Made by a program: the position numbers and the translations under genes | Notes under the pieces: generated by a model | The model's database searches: none | What the model was told of the DNA's origin: nothing | What the model saw: the letters and a program-made list of their open reading frames with translations, nothing else | Source: Bugulina stolonifera | Lineage: Eukaryota; Bryozoa; Gymnolaemata; Cheilostomatida; Bugulidae | Assembly: GCA_935421135.1 (NCBI GenBank) | Contig: OW285187.1 | Location: 15,401,929-15,465,928 of the forward strand | Direction: 5' to 3' | DNA: 64,000 bases | Part shown: positions 34,293 to 59,065 of the stretch, in pieces | Position numbering within the stretch: the first letter of the stretch is position 1 | Layout: each line of letters begins with the position of its first letter

Positions 34293-34940
34293 TAGTGCAT
34301 TAAAATAAGAGCCCCATACTTTGCAGCCCAACTCAATAACTAGCCAGCAATGTATAATTAGCGTAACATCATCGAGAGCATTCCACAAAGCGCACCTCAA
34401 CAAACCCAACATGGAAGAGGCTTTATTAAGGATCGAGTTTATTTGAATGTCACAATTCAATTTGGTATCTGAATAAACTTCAAGATATGTAGGCTAATGT
34501 TTCCACTCCTTTAAGAGAAGCATTGTTTAAAAAATTAGCACTGTTAGAAACAGCAGTGCTTATATGTGAAAATCACTACACTACGTTTTGAGATGACTTA
34601 ACCATGTAGATCATTTAGATTGTTTTGGAATTTGGCACTCTCAGAAGGGCTTGTTACATACTGGTGTTAGAACGCATTATGTATTCTACAATGAAAACGT
34701 CTAACCCAATACGCCTCCCTGGCGAACACCATATGGTGTGCATTAACATTGCAATAGTATAACACATCGGATTCTATTCGTCAACAAGGTGTTGTCCATT
34801 CGTTTATATAGGCATTCACCTTCTCTATCATTTTGTTTAAATTGATCGCACTGTGGCACTAAAAAAAGTCTTGTTGAAGTTCAAAACTTGAGTGAACCTC
34901 ATTATCCTTTTCACGTGTAGCGGAGATATCCTTCACTGTG
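34240..34940 (-). pseudogene. LINE reverse transcriptase fragment, heavily decayed
   Basis: On the - strand, weak but ordered RT blocks can be read. They are an LNFNKTFF segment standing for the LDFSKAFD motif (about 34880), GVRQGGVLG standing for GVPQGSVLG (about 34720), and YLEVYSDTKLNCDIQINSIL, NKASSMLGLLRCALWNALDD to ELGCKVWGSYF (34260-34490), which is the post-thumb region typical of CR1/L2/Jockey-like elements. Stops and frameshifts are frequent. Confidence 0.6.
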
Positions 34941-34949
34941 GTGACCAAT

Positions 34950-36030
34950 TTCATCAAACAGGAGAAGTATTTCCTGCATCCATGCTGGTTTGAAGCTGCT
35001 ATGTTCAAATAACTGTCTTCCTGGATAATTACAGTTCGCAGACTGTCCTGCTGCCTTGATTCGTGAGCCGGCTACAGCTTTGATCTAGATTTTTCACAGT
35101 TAGTCTCACCTTGTTTCTGAACTCCAGATACTTTCAAGATAACTTGCGCTGTCAACCTTTTCGTTTGCAGTCTCTAATGTTCCTTCATTCTTTCCATTGA
35201 CATGTTAGTCTCTGAATCATCTTGGCTATGCAGGGTATTTTATGACATCCAACTTCATCACTGATCATGTTGCTTACCACTGTTCGTTACTCATTACCAT
35301 TTCCACACCTTGTGCATCACTAGCAGCTATAGGCTTACATTTTTATACAATTGTTTGGGTAATATACAAAATATTACTACATCGAATACCCAAGTGTTGT
35401 TTTAGATTTACATTGTAGCGTAAGTATAGGCCTATGTATAATGTGAGTATCAGATGCATACTACAAATTACGCGCACAATTGCAGATTCAGGCATTGAAA
35501 CAAGTACGAATAGAGAAGTCAAGTTCCCCTGTTCAAAAATTGTGGTAAATAAAAATATAGACAAGTTTGGCTGACTTGACCCAAATAACTGAGATACTAT
35601 TTACAGGTTTAAAGGTCATAGTTGCACAATTCCGTAAAAGACATTTCAAAGATTTAATGCCATTGTAGTTCCATGGAATTTTATGAATTTATTTCTACCT
35701 ACAGTAAAAAGCCCACACATGTAGTTAGAAATTCTAAGCTAACTGTACAGTCAACTGCTAACTATTGAAAGAGTTGGTGCCTTCGCTCAAACCTGAGAGC
35801 TTTAGATGCTGCAATGCATGGCTTTCCCCACTCTTGTTTCATGCACGTTTTAGTACTATGGAATAGATCTACCAGCATTCTGATTGTATAACTGATTTGG
35901 TAATGTTACTAGTGTATCAGAATTTGTAATGTTTTAAATTTTAGGATGAGAGCCAGCTGTGTGGGTCTACTGTTTTATTAGGGAAAAGGAATGTGAATCC
36001 TAGCAGTCCTCCTGGTTTTCTCCGCTACCT
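34950..36030. other. Upstream region of ABHD17, no other gene
   Basis: No coding similarity. A possible 5'-UTR acceptor (TGTTTTATTAG) lies at about 35971-35981, some 50 bases before the ABHD17 start codon, which would place the promoter further upstream. I could not identify a promoter. Confidence 0.4.
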
Positions 36031-36033
36031 TCA

Positions 36034-37480
36034 ATGATGAACACACTGAGCTGTAGAGAGTTCTGCTGCCTTTTCTGTTGTCCACCCTGTCCTTCTAGAA
36101 TAGCTGCCAAGTTAGCTTTCCTTCCCCCAGAGCCGACATACACCATCACAACTGAAAACTCTGACACGTATAACCTTCATTTAAACGATCGTGCAGAATT
36201 TCAATATGGCCAGAAGGAGTTGGATTGTATCGAAGTACTGAAATTCGAAACAAAATCCAGATTTCAAATTGCTATGATGTATGTTAACTGTGCCCCACAG
36301 CCAAGATATACATTATTATTTAGTCATGGAAACGCGGTTGACTTGGGACAAATGTCCAGTTTTTTTATTGGACTCGGAACTAGATTGAGGTGCAATATAT
36401 TTAGTTACGACTACTGTGGCTATGGTGTAAGTCAAGGGGAGCCAACAGAACGTAATATATATAAAGACATTGATGCTGCATTCCATATCCTGCTCACTAA
36501 ATACAATGTGCCTGCTGACCACATTGTTCTTTATGGACAGAGCATTGGCACTGTACCAACAGTGGACTTGGCTGCTCGACACAAAGTTGCTGGTGTCATT
36601 CTACACTCGCCTCTCATGTCAGGGATGCGAGTAACGTGTCCCAACATGAAAAGAACTTACTGCTGTGATTCTTTCCCAAGGTAAGATGTGGTTCATATAA
36701 TGTATTAGTTTACTAACTAATTAGGCCATACATGTAGGCATATTCACAATCAGTTTATGAATTTTTGCAGGTACAAATTTGTAAGAGGCCATTAATAACA
36801 GTATATTATGCTGCCAGCACGCTATTTCTCCGTTCACCTCTGAACAGTCTTTTTTTTCTATCACTTTTCCTGTGTTCACTTGTTTGTATGCCTATTAATA
36901 GTGTAGGCCTATTACAATTTTAGGCCTACTAGTTTTTCAGTAAGCAACCTACAAAACATAGTTCAAATTGTGAGTCCTTTTGTGGAGTTGTCACGCCTTG
37001 TAGAGGTGGAGTGACAATTTCAATCCAAAAACTCACAAACTTTACAAGTTAATTGCGTTGTTGTTGAAAAACAATAGCTTTGCATCGGAATCATTATACT
37101 CTATAGTGTAAGTAACCTCCTAATAAACTTCAAGCCAACAAAGTCGGTCTGGTGGGATTCCTTTCAGTAGTTGTAGTTCTGCCGTGAACCTGTGCTTATT
37201 TTGTTTATATTGCAGCATAGACAAGGTGCATAAAATTACCTCTCCAGTGATGGTCATTCACGGGACAGACGATGAGGTAATAGACTTTAACCATGGGCTG
37301 GAGATATATGATAAGACACCCATCACTGTAGAACCTCTGTGGCTTGAGGGTGCAGGCCACAATGATGTAGAACTGTATGGTCAGTATTTGGATCGGCTCC
37401 GCAAGTTTATTGATGTTGAGTTACCAAAAAGACAAAGGGAACAAGATGAACAGGCAGACGTGCCAGCAGTACTAGAATAG
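36034..37480 (+). CDS. ABHD17: ABHD17-type depalmitoylase (alpha/beta hydrolase)
   Basis: Two exons, 36034-36680 and 37216-37480 (join in phase 2, AAG|GTAAGA to TTGCAG|CATAG), give 303 residues, within the usual range for ABHD17A/B/C. Residues 7-19 hold a cluster of six Cys (C7, 11, 12, 15, 16, 19), the family's palmitoylated membrane anchor. The fold signature [17 protein letters not shown] follows, then the nucleophile Ser170 in [13 protein letters not shown], Asp235 in [10 protein letters not shown] and His264 in [11 protein letters not shown]. In mammals these enzymes remove palmitate from peripheral membrane proteins such as PSD-95 and N-Ras at the plasma membrane and endosomes. Two adjacent ATGs start the frame; which is used is unclear. 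No sign of decay. The paralogue (A, B or C) cannot be assigned. Confidence 0.95.
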
Positions 37481-37489
37481 CTTCGTTAA

Positions 37490-39500
37490 CTACTGTATGA
37501 TATGTGCATGTACATACTGTATTATGTTATGATAATAGCCTATTTATGTCAACCCTCCATTTTATCTTTTTAGCATAATTCCAAGTCTTACAACCCACCT
37601 CATCCATATTTTAGTAGTAAATTCTATTATAGTATCTTTCTATCTAACCGCTGTGTTCATATTATATAGCTCCACCACTTTATACATGTTGCATACAGTT
37701 ACACATAACATGTAGCAGTATATTATTATACTAGTTTTGCAATGAGAACTACACTGCACATAATGTACAATACTGTATGTACATTTTATATTGCAGTATA
37801 AAATGTTGAGTGCATTGCTGTTGGTTATAATGCAACGTAGCTCTATAATATTGTGCTACTCGCTACCTGCTAGACAATAGTATAATGTAATTTGTAACCA
37901 TTACACTGGTTGCTGAATCAAAGTAATAACAAAGTATTAATCACTTGCTTCGTCTGGTTCCATTGATTGAAATTACAAATGTGAACTCCATGGCTAACAG
38001 AAGTCAGTTCTTGTGTTCCATATATTTTAAAATTTTCAACAGCTATAGAACCTACAGTAATTACAATTTGATATAGCAATCCCTCAGTGCCAAAAATGAT
38101 GGTTGTAGAAATCATCTTTAGAGGACTGCTACACATACATGATGTATATATATAATGCAAGCAAAGCATGTTCTCCTTGCTAGGAATTGGCACTCATAAC
38201 AAGCTATTAATCAAAATTTGAGATTGTCCTCTGTTTTCCTCTACATTGTTCTACAATAGGGTTGTATCTGAAAAGAGAGAGAGAGAACAACTTCCAAATA
38301 CGATCAATAGCCCGTGATTAGCACGCACCTGGGTGCTAAAGGCCCAAACCATTATTCTACAAGAGTTGTCCTCCCATTCACTTTGTGAAGGCACTTTTCT
38401 CTTTCTAATTCTAATAAGGAGCTCAGACTACCTTTTACAATAACATTGCTACGCGGTAAACCTGTCCGGGCTCGTTTTGGGTGTCCGCGGACTGACGTAC
38501 GTCAGCCCGGACTGTAGCACGCTAGTCCGCGCTTACCACTGCGTCGTCCGGACTGTCGTATGGCAGTCCGGTCGCCCACAACACTGTCCGCCCGCTCTTG
38601 CGCCAAGTGGCGGACGCTCTGAAACACTGACCACTCCAATGGTTTTCGTAGGCAGCAAAGGGAGTTATTGCAAAGGGGACATCAGTGGTCAACCAGGAGT
38701 GTATCATGTTATTCATTCCAAGTAGTTATAATGTATATGTAGTTGATAAAAAGGGGTTATAGTAACGATTTTGATTACGCTCCTCTTTCTGCGCTATTCA
38801 GATAAATAACTCTACGATATACATGTATAATTTCATACTAAACTAGGCTTCAACAGAAAAAATATTCTAATCAGAATTTTATTTATATTTTATATCATTC
38901 CACAACAATAAATGAATAATTAATCTCTAAATACCGATAACACTGACTTTACTATTGGAGCTTAGAACTACTGATTGCCACTGTAAAGTGGATAATAATC
39001 ATAAGATAGATAAAAGATAAGATAAAATATTTTTATTATTTATTTATGAAAATTTCAATTATAATTATTTACTTTTAGACCTAGTGATATGATAATGATT
39101 AATGAAGTTTTAATTTTATTTCTTTTTTATAAATTTAAAATAAAACTTAAACTTAAAACTAAAGCAGAGTTTACTAAAGTAACTTGTAGGTAAAATAAGC
39201 AAACTAAACCAATCATTGTGATTATAATTATTAATTATAGTATATTATTATTATTATATTATTATTATTATTATTATTGTTATTATAATCAATAACAATG
39301 AAAAATATAGCCACTCGTGAAGAATAGAGTAAATAGCAGGTTGCTGTAACCCCTACCCTAGCCTATGGCCAAACACACCAAGACTGCAAGATCATAATAG
39401 TAATTGAGGCTTTCCTGAGTGTTAAATGCTATGTTTGTTATCAATCAAAAGAAAGGTATTTAAATATTTAAAATTTCAATAGTTGAAAATAGGGCTGTGC
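37490..39500. other. No gene; AT-rich and low-complexity DNA with one GC-rich patch
   Basis: 37481 to about 38200 is presumably ABHD17 3' UTR and flank. 38460-38620 is an unusual CG-rich patch (separate entry). 38740-39340 is AT-rich, with an (ATT)n microsatellite at about 39237-39290. No coding region recognised. Confidence 0.5.
38460..38725. repeat. CG-rich palindromic patch, possible mobile element
   Basis: GTCCG/CGGAC motifs are repeated about ten times in 150 bp on both strands. They form local inverted repeats, including the perfect palindrome TGACGTACGTCA (about 38492-38503) and CGGACTG..CAGTCCG (about 38549-38571). A longer pair, GACCACT (about 38629) and AGTGGTC (about 38684), bounds the right part. 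A comparable CG-rich GGACGCC/CCGTCCGGAC patch occurs at 45645-45735. An 82-codon open frame here looks incidental. Confidence 0.35.
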
Positions 39501-39504
39501 ACTT

Positions 39505-39830
39505 TCTAAGCAGCTTCAGAGGAACAGAGAGTGTGACCGCAGCCAAAGCTGAGCTGGGACTACAGAATCTCCATGAAAGGAGAAGAGACCACAGACTAGC
39601 CCTTGTGACATAAATACTGCAGGACGAGGACCAACACGGAGACCTGACGGCTGTCTATGATGAAATATCAAATGGCAATGCAAATTTCACTATGACCACC
39701 GGCTCAGCTGCAAGGGGAGAACCTATAAAAATAACTGCCTCAAATAGTACCTACTAAAACAGCTTCTTGCCGCTCACTATATGTGACACAGTGAATAAAG
39801 GCTAAATTAACCTGATGAAAAGAACACAAA
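39505..39830 (+). pseudogene. LINE ORF2 C-terminal fragment
   Basis: The + frame reads AKAELGLQNLHERRRDHRLA, LVT-stop-ILQDEDQHGDLT, NANFTMTTGSAARGEP and NSTY-stop-NSFLPLTICD. It matches, block by block, the fragment inside the hAT element (RRRNHR.GLL, SFLPRTIRDMR). Two TAA codons replace sense codons. It is 5'-truncated, as usual for LINE insertions. The likely 3' UTR extends to about 40000. Confidence 0.6.
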
Positions 39831-39999
39831 CCGACGTGCATGTCTCAACGATTTATCCAACTCAATCCCAATCGAAAACAGCAGTACGCTGTAATAACAT
39901 GAATCACTGTCTAAAACACACTGTTAAACTGAGGTACTCCCCTTGCTAAATTCAAAAGTATTCTATTCTTCAAGGGTATTCAAAGGTAATCATTACTAT

Positions 40000-42320
40000 A
40001 GTGTATACTGTATAAGTAGGCCTATTTAGATTAGTATTACTATTTTTAGTTTTTTCTCATGATATTTTATTTTGACTGATACATTATCGATTATGCTGTT
40101 CTGATTTACTGGTATAAGAGAGGGACCGAGAGTGGTCTATTAGCTCTCAATTAAACGCACAGATTGAATACAGACTGTTAGACTGACTAATTCAACCTTT
40201 AGTTTGTGAGACAATCCATTGGTCCAAGTGTTCCTTGTGTGTTCTGTCGTGAATACATGGGCTCTACCTTACCCTAGCTGCTCTAACACGGTCAGTTCCC
40301 GTAGATTAAGGGAAGTCAATTGATATAAGTAAATAGATGTGACTTTATTGGATGCTCAGGAACTACTGATTAATACAGAGAACGCTTTTTATTTTTATAC
40401 TAAAAGCACTTCCAGCTGGTTCTGATATTGGTCAGGACGACTAGGACATAGAAACTGGCAGCCGAGGTACGATAGAAAAGGTCGGTCCCTCTAGGTTGGA
40501 TGCAGGAAATTTATACAAAATACATGTATGCAACAATAAAACAACTAGGCTATACATTATGCGAAAGAACACTGTGGCCTATTACACAGACTATGCAATA
40601 TGCAGAAAGTAGTTATGTGGAGCTACAGCAAACTATATGCAAGTGTATAGGCTTATACACAAGAACTACTAAAATTGTCTGAATCACCAGAATGTTTTGA
40701 ACTAGTATGTTGCAATCTTGTATTTTTTGAAATAGTTTTTTCTGGTTTTAGGTTTACTGAATCACGCAGCAGAATTAGAATAACATCAAGCTAACCGGCC
40801 TTGTTAGATGTTATTGAGTACGCCTCCACATCTGTATGCATGTATATGTGGATAATTACAGGAATTGAAAGTGCAACCCAACTACGAAGACAATAATTAT
40901 ATTATGTACTATTCAAATTTGTGTATATAATGGTACACTGCTGTAATGCTATCATATTGACCTATTTGAAGACCTACTGAATTATTGTATTTCATTGATA
41001 ATGTACAGGCCCTGTACAACCAATTTGATGTTGTCGACCAATTTGAGGTTGTTTTGTCATATATTTCTGTATTGTTCCCTATAATGTATGCACATTCTTT
41101 TTTACACTCTTGTATTAATCTGATGTTATATTTTTTTTGCTCTACCTTATACTTTTACATAAAATGTGGGCTTATATAGGCCCATGTCGGAGTTACATTG
41201 AATGTGAATTAACAATATAAATATTCCAATATTCTATAAAAATATTGTTATTCTCTTGTTGTGCATAGTGGAAATATCCATAATTATCCAATACTAGACT
41301 GTCCTGTAGCTTATCACTATCCGTAATGCTAACTAGCAAACTGAGCAGCCATCTCACGGTTACAGGTTTGAATGACCCACAGAAATACCCCACTTGCAAA
41401 ATATGCGGTGTTCTGATTGAAACACCGTGGCTGTGCTCATAAAATTTGATAACTTGCTTAGTCTTTATGCTAGAAGTAATAAATTTAGTGAAAATTTGGA
41501 GGAAAAAGGGAGCTTTTGGCAATGTGGGAGCAGAGTTTCAAAATCTGGAGTATCTTTCTGGAGACTTACTTGGCAAGTTTGGATGTGGATGCTGTATTTT
41601 TACATGGAAGAAGTCTCAGGTTTTTTTGTACCATTTGCCTATTTGTTGACTTGGAATAAAATTTTAACTCTCACTATATATATCGTACTTTATACTGGCT
41701 GCCATAGTAATTTAAAAGGGATAACGTATTATGTTTACATGTATATTTATTCTATTGTTAGTGGTCTACATGTAAAAGCATTAGAAATCATAAGCTATCG
41801 ATCACGATTAGAAGTTGTCCTTCCATATTTGGTCCACCTAATAAAGTAAAAGTGTCAAATACCAAAGCCATCCAAATACAGTAATTTTAAATATAAGAAT
41901 TGTATGGAATTATAGAAAGTGGATCAAATGAGGTTTATGTATTCAGGCTGTTGCATTGTTTCATCTGACTCTGTTGCTCTAAATTGTGATTTGTTGCTAA
42001 AATGATATAGTAAAATGTACATTACAAATATCTTTTCACAAAGTTTAGTATACTATTAATCAGTTATTATAATCATTATACTGGTTTTGAAGGTTTTATA
42101 TCATACAACTATGTTTTAAAAAAAATGAGCATAGATATAAACGTAGTAATTGCACCACATTCTCACGAATAAATAATGTATGTAATTATAAAAACAGGAA
42201 TGCAATAGAACTAAATAACACTACGACATTGATATTGATTAAAAATATTGCTAATGGAAACAGAAATGGCGCTTATCTATTTCGATGGCCACACTTAGCT
42301 TTTGTATAGCTTTGGGAAAT
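40000..42320. other. No gene recognised
   Basis: Orphan open frames only. A segment at 40119-40494 is bounded by AGAGGGACCGA and its complement TCGGTCCCTCT and includes ACTGGCAGCCGAGG, which looks like a primer-binding site after an LTR. Neither an LTR pair nor a clear target duplication supports either reading. Confidence 0.4.
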
Positions 42321-43659
42321 ACCGCAATCATAGAGGTAGGATAGAGCCAGTACTCGACCGCTATTACTATTACGGTCGTGAAGCCGGTCTGGACCCACTT
42401 CTTTGCTTTAGACAAAGTTCCGGTTTGCTATTAAATCCATTGTAACAATACGAAATCGATAACGTTTGCTCAACAAAATCACATATTTTGTGGCTATCAG
42501 TACTCTGCAAGTTAAGAACTATCTATGATACATTAAAAATACAACTTCTGATATAATTGAAATCAATGAGAAGTCAACTACATATGCATTATATCTATTA
42601 CATTGCACTGTATTGTATTTTTGTTTTATCATCTGCAGTGCAGAATGTGGATGGTAAATCTTATGACTATCATAACCAGACAAATATATATATATGCAAA
42701 CAAGATTGAAAGCTAGCAAAAAATGTTATAGACATAGCAATAAAAGAATTAAATAAAAAAAAAGAAAAATTTATGATACACTTATTGTAAAACTATGTTA
42801 CAGGTATTGAAATGAAGCAAAAGTTCAATGTTTCAAATGTCTATTCATCAGTCGAGAATCGAAATACACTGTGTAAACACCTGCTCACATCAAACCACAA
42901 TCTGCTTTATTAAATCAGTAGCATAAGTGAGGCCACCTCTGTTTTTGGCCTTCATCATCCTACGACATATAAATGATCGCCAAAGCCACCTGCAAACTTC
43001 CCCAGAAACTGCCGTGTAGAGTTCTTGCAATTTTTCCTGAAATATCCAAGAATATTCCGTGGGTGAGTGTTACAAGTTTGTAGCGATGTTAAACAGAAGG
43101 TATTGGAGCTTTTCACTTGCACCACCGTAAAGAAAATAAACCAGAGCTGGAGTCACAGTCAGCTGAATTGGCTACATTTAAAGTGGACACTGACCACTTC
43201 ATCAACAGCTTTCTTGGATCTGCCCTAAAGCCTGTAGCAGTTGGGTTGTTGTTATGCTCTCCCATTCTATGAATCTTGCTGAACAAAATCTTGAGAAACT
43301 CTGAAAGTAGCAGAATAAGTAGCATCTGATCTGTAGCAATAAAATATCAAAAATTATTCAAAACTTAGGAAACTCCCACGCAACGCACCTTTACACTAAA
43401 TGTTATATACATATTATATTTATATATATTATGACAACATACATGTATATAGGTATGTTTATACATTGTACCTTTGTACATATATATTACATGGACACGT
43501 GCGTGTGGATGATATAGCCTATTCCATCAAATATTATGGTAACACTGAAATTATTATCTTCCAAGATAAAATGCTATAAAAAGAGACCTCAATTCCAATA
43601 CCGACCTAGATTACTACCATATGAATAATCTACATTCACGCTGACATCTGCTACTGAAT

Positions 43660-43985
43660 CTTTAGGGTTAAGTGACAATACTATACTGGACATCTGCTGG
43701 ACTGTCAGTTTGAGGACTGTGCGGCTATTTGAAAATGACGTTTTGAAAGTGGACAGTTCAGCACTGGACAGTTCGAAATGCCTAAGCCCAAACCACCAGA
43801 CTTTAACTAATTTTTAATATTTTTTTTATTAATTTAATAAGTTAAAATGAATTTTCTGCAAATTTTGTTCTCCTGAATGTAATCTACACAGTTTTGAACT
43901 GTCCTGTTTCTAACTGTCCAGCTGTGAAAAGTCCTGTTTCAAACTGTCTTTTTCTGAATGTCCCTTTACCCAGTTTGAGCACCCG
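43660..43985. repeat. Foldback sequence inside the P element
   Basis: GGACAGTT/AACTGTCC motifs are concentrated at 43690-43790 and, inverted, at 43890-43960. Outer sequences GGGTTAAGTGACA (about 43666) and the complement of GGGTAAAGGGACA (about 43972) also pair roughly. It could be a nested MITE that replaced part of the transposase core, but no target duplication was found. Confidence 0.3.
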
Positions 43986-44879
43986 TCTGCCTTTTTTCTT
44001 GGACTAAAACTACAAAGGATCAAATATTTATAGCGTATTGAAGTTTGTACAAAAATATTGGCGATTGTAGCCACAAGCTACATAGCCTACTTTGTCAACA
44101 ACCCTGTCAACATCATTGCACTTGAATATTGGGGTTCAAACATTCAATATTTGGTTCAGAAAGGGAAACAAACATACAATTAATTAGTGAAAAAACTAGA
44201 ATCCCAAACAAAACTAGGATCTAAACCTGGTGCTTTATCTGCAAATGGCTAGGGAAGTCCAAATAAAGAAAGCATAACACCTTGCTTGAGACACTTCTAG
44301 CTTCCAACGAACGTTATGAAGCTCTCTAGCTCGAAGTGATCGGAGCACAGTCTTGAGTATAAATGGTTGGTGTGAAATCTAGACGTCTCAATGCTCTGAC
44401 TCATTTATCCAAGAGTTTAGAGTTGCATAAAAAAACCTTTGAAATATGAACAGGAAAGGCGTTAATAACATTATTACACAATTATTTCAACGTAATATCA
44501 TACATCAGCACACATTTTAATACAATAATAAGATAATTACTGTGGCAATGCATGTAGGTCCTATAAATTTATTTACAACAGCGCATAACATGAGAATGAC
44601 GCTAAACATATTCTTGATAATGAACAATAAGAATGAATATCTATAATATTATCAGTATGATTTATGATGTTAACGTATTATGTCTTGTTTTTTATAACCA
44701 AATAAAAACAAGTGCATGCCTGAAAGTTTCACAAGTCCTTTTGTCAACTACTATTAAAATTTTTTCCCACTATTACTGGTTGTTTTGGTAGTTGGTGGTG
44801 ATAGTAGTTTAATAATTCTAACCTCTCTATTTAGATCATCACTAGCTAGCAATTACATCTACCACTACTACAAATACTA

Positions 44880-45095
44880 TAAAAAATAACAACAATAATA
44901 ATAATGTGAACAACGCTACTGTCATTTCATTTTCCATTTTTTTCTTTTTATAAAATTGATTAATAATAATTATAACAAATAATAGTTATAACAATAATAT
45001 AATATATTATAATATATAATATTATTATTATGATTATAATATTATATGTCATAATATATAATATAATAATAATAATAATTATTATAATTATCAAT
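44880..45095. repeat. AT-rich low-complexity tract
   Basis: Alternating TAATAATAAT, ATAATATATTATAATATATA and similar runs with extensive self-complementarity, inside the P element between the two THAP half-exons. Confidence 0.85.
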
Positions 45096-45596
45096 TTAAA
45101 ATTAATAACAGAAAACCTTTAGGGCCGGCCAGAATACTAAGAAAAGTTTTGAGTCTCCCCAGGCTAGTTGTTCTAATCCGAGGCCAAAAAAACTTAAACC
45201 AGCTTAACAACATGCTGTGCATACTACCAATAGTACCACAAATTAATTATTATAATCATTATTTATTAGTTGCAATAACAGGAGTGGTGGTAGTAGTTCG
45301 TAGTAATGTAATTATTATCATTTTAAAAAAATCAAAAAATATACGTTTGGGACGTCAGGGGATGGCAAACCATAGCATCAGCTAACAAATTTTAAACTGT
45401 AAAGTAATAGCTTACGTGTGAAATGACTTGTCACGAGTCCTGGATGAGTTATTACTGCACAAAACTTTGGCATAGCTAATTACATTCACGTGCAAAAGTG
45501 CAAACCGGAACTTTGTCTAAAGCAAAAAAGTGGGTCCTTACGGCTTCACTGGCTTTCTATATAGTACTGGCTCTATCCTACCTCTATGACCGCAAT

Positions 45597-46295
45597 TGAC
45601 TCCATTTAACTCGATGTGTATCATAGTAAAACTGAAATCGCGTCAATGGACGCCCTGGTGTCAAGTGGCCACTGTGGCGTCAAAGAGTGGACGCCGTGGT
45701 GCCGTCCGGACAAATCGGACAGTCCTACAGCGGACGATTCTACGTTGCAACAACATTGAGGTACTTCTATATTGAGACATCAATGAATAAAGTGAAAATT
45801 TCACAGACACATGGTGGACACAGTATTTTCATTAGCTACTTCGCTGCGAACCAAAATAGTATACATATACTATGGTCAAATCTCTAGCATAGTCCAAACT
45901 ATAGCTAGTAAGTTTATGTTTCTTATACATCGTATGTATAATTTGTGTACATGTATATCTAAATAGCATATAGGCTGCTTTGGATTAACCTTTTTATGTT
46001 TTTACTTAACCGTATGAAATTCAAATTGAATGATTAATAAATAATTGATTTAATATAAATATTAATTTAATGTTTTATTGATATTTATGTTAATTATTAT
46101 ATTCATATTGGCCTACATGTATATTGTATTGTATTCGATATTCATGTTATTACTATAAATTTTATTTAAAATTGAATAAATAATATCAATGATAATGACA
46201 TTCATTCATATATGTTTAATCCACTCATACAATACATAAGATGAATGTACATGTAGGTAGGCCTACCTTCAACAATATTGAAGAAGATCTGAAGA
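45597..46295. other. Region between the P element and POLR3B
   Basis: A CG-rich patch with GTGGACGCC and CCGTCCGGAC motifs (45645-45735) is followed by AT-rich DNA. The POLR3B promoter and 5' UTR must lie here, but I see no TATA-type or initiator motif that I would defend. Confidence 0.4.

Positions 46296-59065
<12,770 letters not shown>

Larger units (their letters stand above)
42893..45473 (-). pseudogene. THAP-domain P-element transposase (THAP9-like), decayed
   Basis: Exon 1 starts at ATG 45473, just inside the right inverted repeat: MPKFCAV, then after a small shift NNSSRTRDKSFHT, ending at a GTAAG donor (45415). This is the first half of a C2CH THAP domain. The second half lies at about 44220-44440: KLLDK-stop-VRALRRLDFTP (TGA where the invariant Trp is expected), a frameshift, LCSDHFELESF, and KQGVMLSLFGLP, matching the Lys-x-Gly-Ala-Val-Pro-x-x-Phe-x-x-Pro end of THAP domains. 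After a TTGCTACAG acceptor, 43113 to about 43332 encodes FLKILFSKIHRMGEHNNNPT and FRADPRKLL, the conserved block near the end of P transposases. Last, 42893 to about 43040, after an ATTTCAG acceptor, encodes KLQELYTAVSG and NRGGLTYATDLIKQIV. The RNase-H-like catalytic core is not recognisable. Confidence 0.7.
42329..45588 (-). mobile_element. P-superfamily DNA transposon, 3,260 bp
   Basis: The ends are inverted repeats. The outer 26 bp (CATAGAGGTAGGATAGAGCC followed by AGTACT) are identical at both ends. After about 35 diverged bases comes a second matching block of about 36 bp (CCCACTT, then TTTGCTTTAGACAAAGTTCC and GGTTTGC). A perfect 8-bp duplication ACCGCAAT flanks it (42321-42328 and 45589-45596). 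Ends starting with CA and an 8-bp duplication fit P elements. The interior confirms this: on the - strand it carries remnants of a THAP domain and of a P-type transposase C-terminus. About 3 kb is the usual size of a complete P element. The coding core appears lost or replaced, so it is non-autonomous. Confidence 0.85.

Noticed and set aside
38477..38725. An 82-codon frame over the CG-rich patch.
   Set aside because: It lacks an ATG at its start and reflects the scarcity of stop codons in CG-rich repeats.
42329..45588. Assignment of the 3.26-kb element to hAT because of its 8-bp duplication.
   Set aside because: The duplication does not fit the hAT consensus well, the ends start with CATAG rather than CAGRG, and the interior encodes THAP and P-type transposase blocks.
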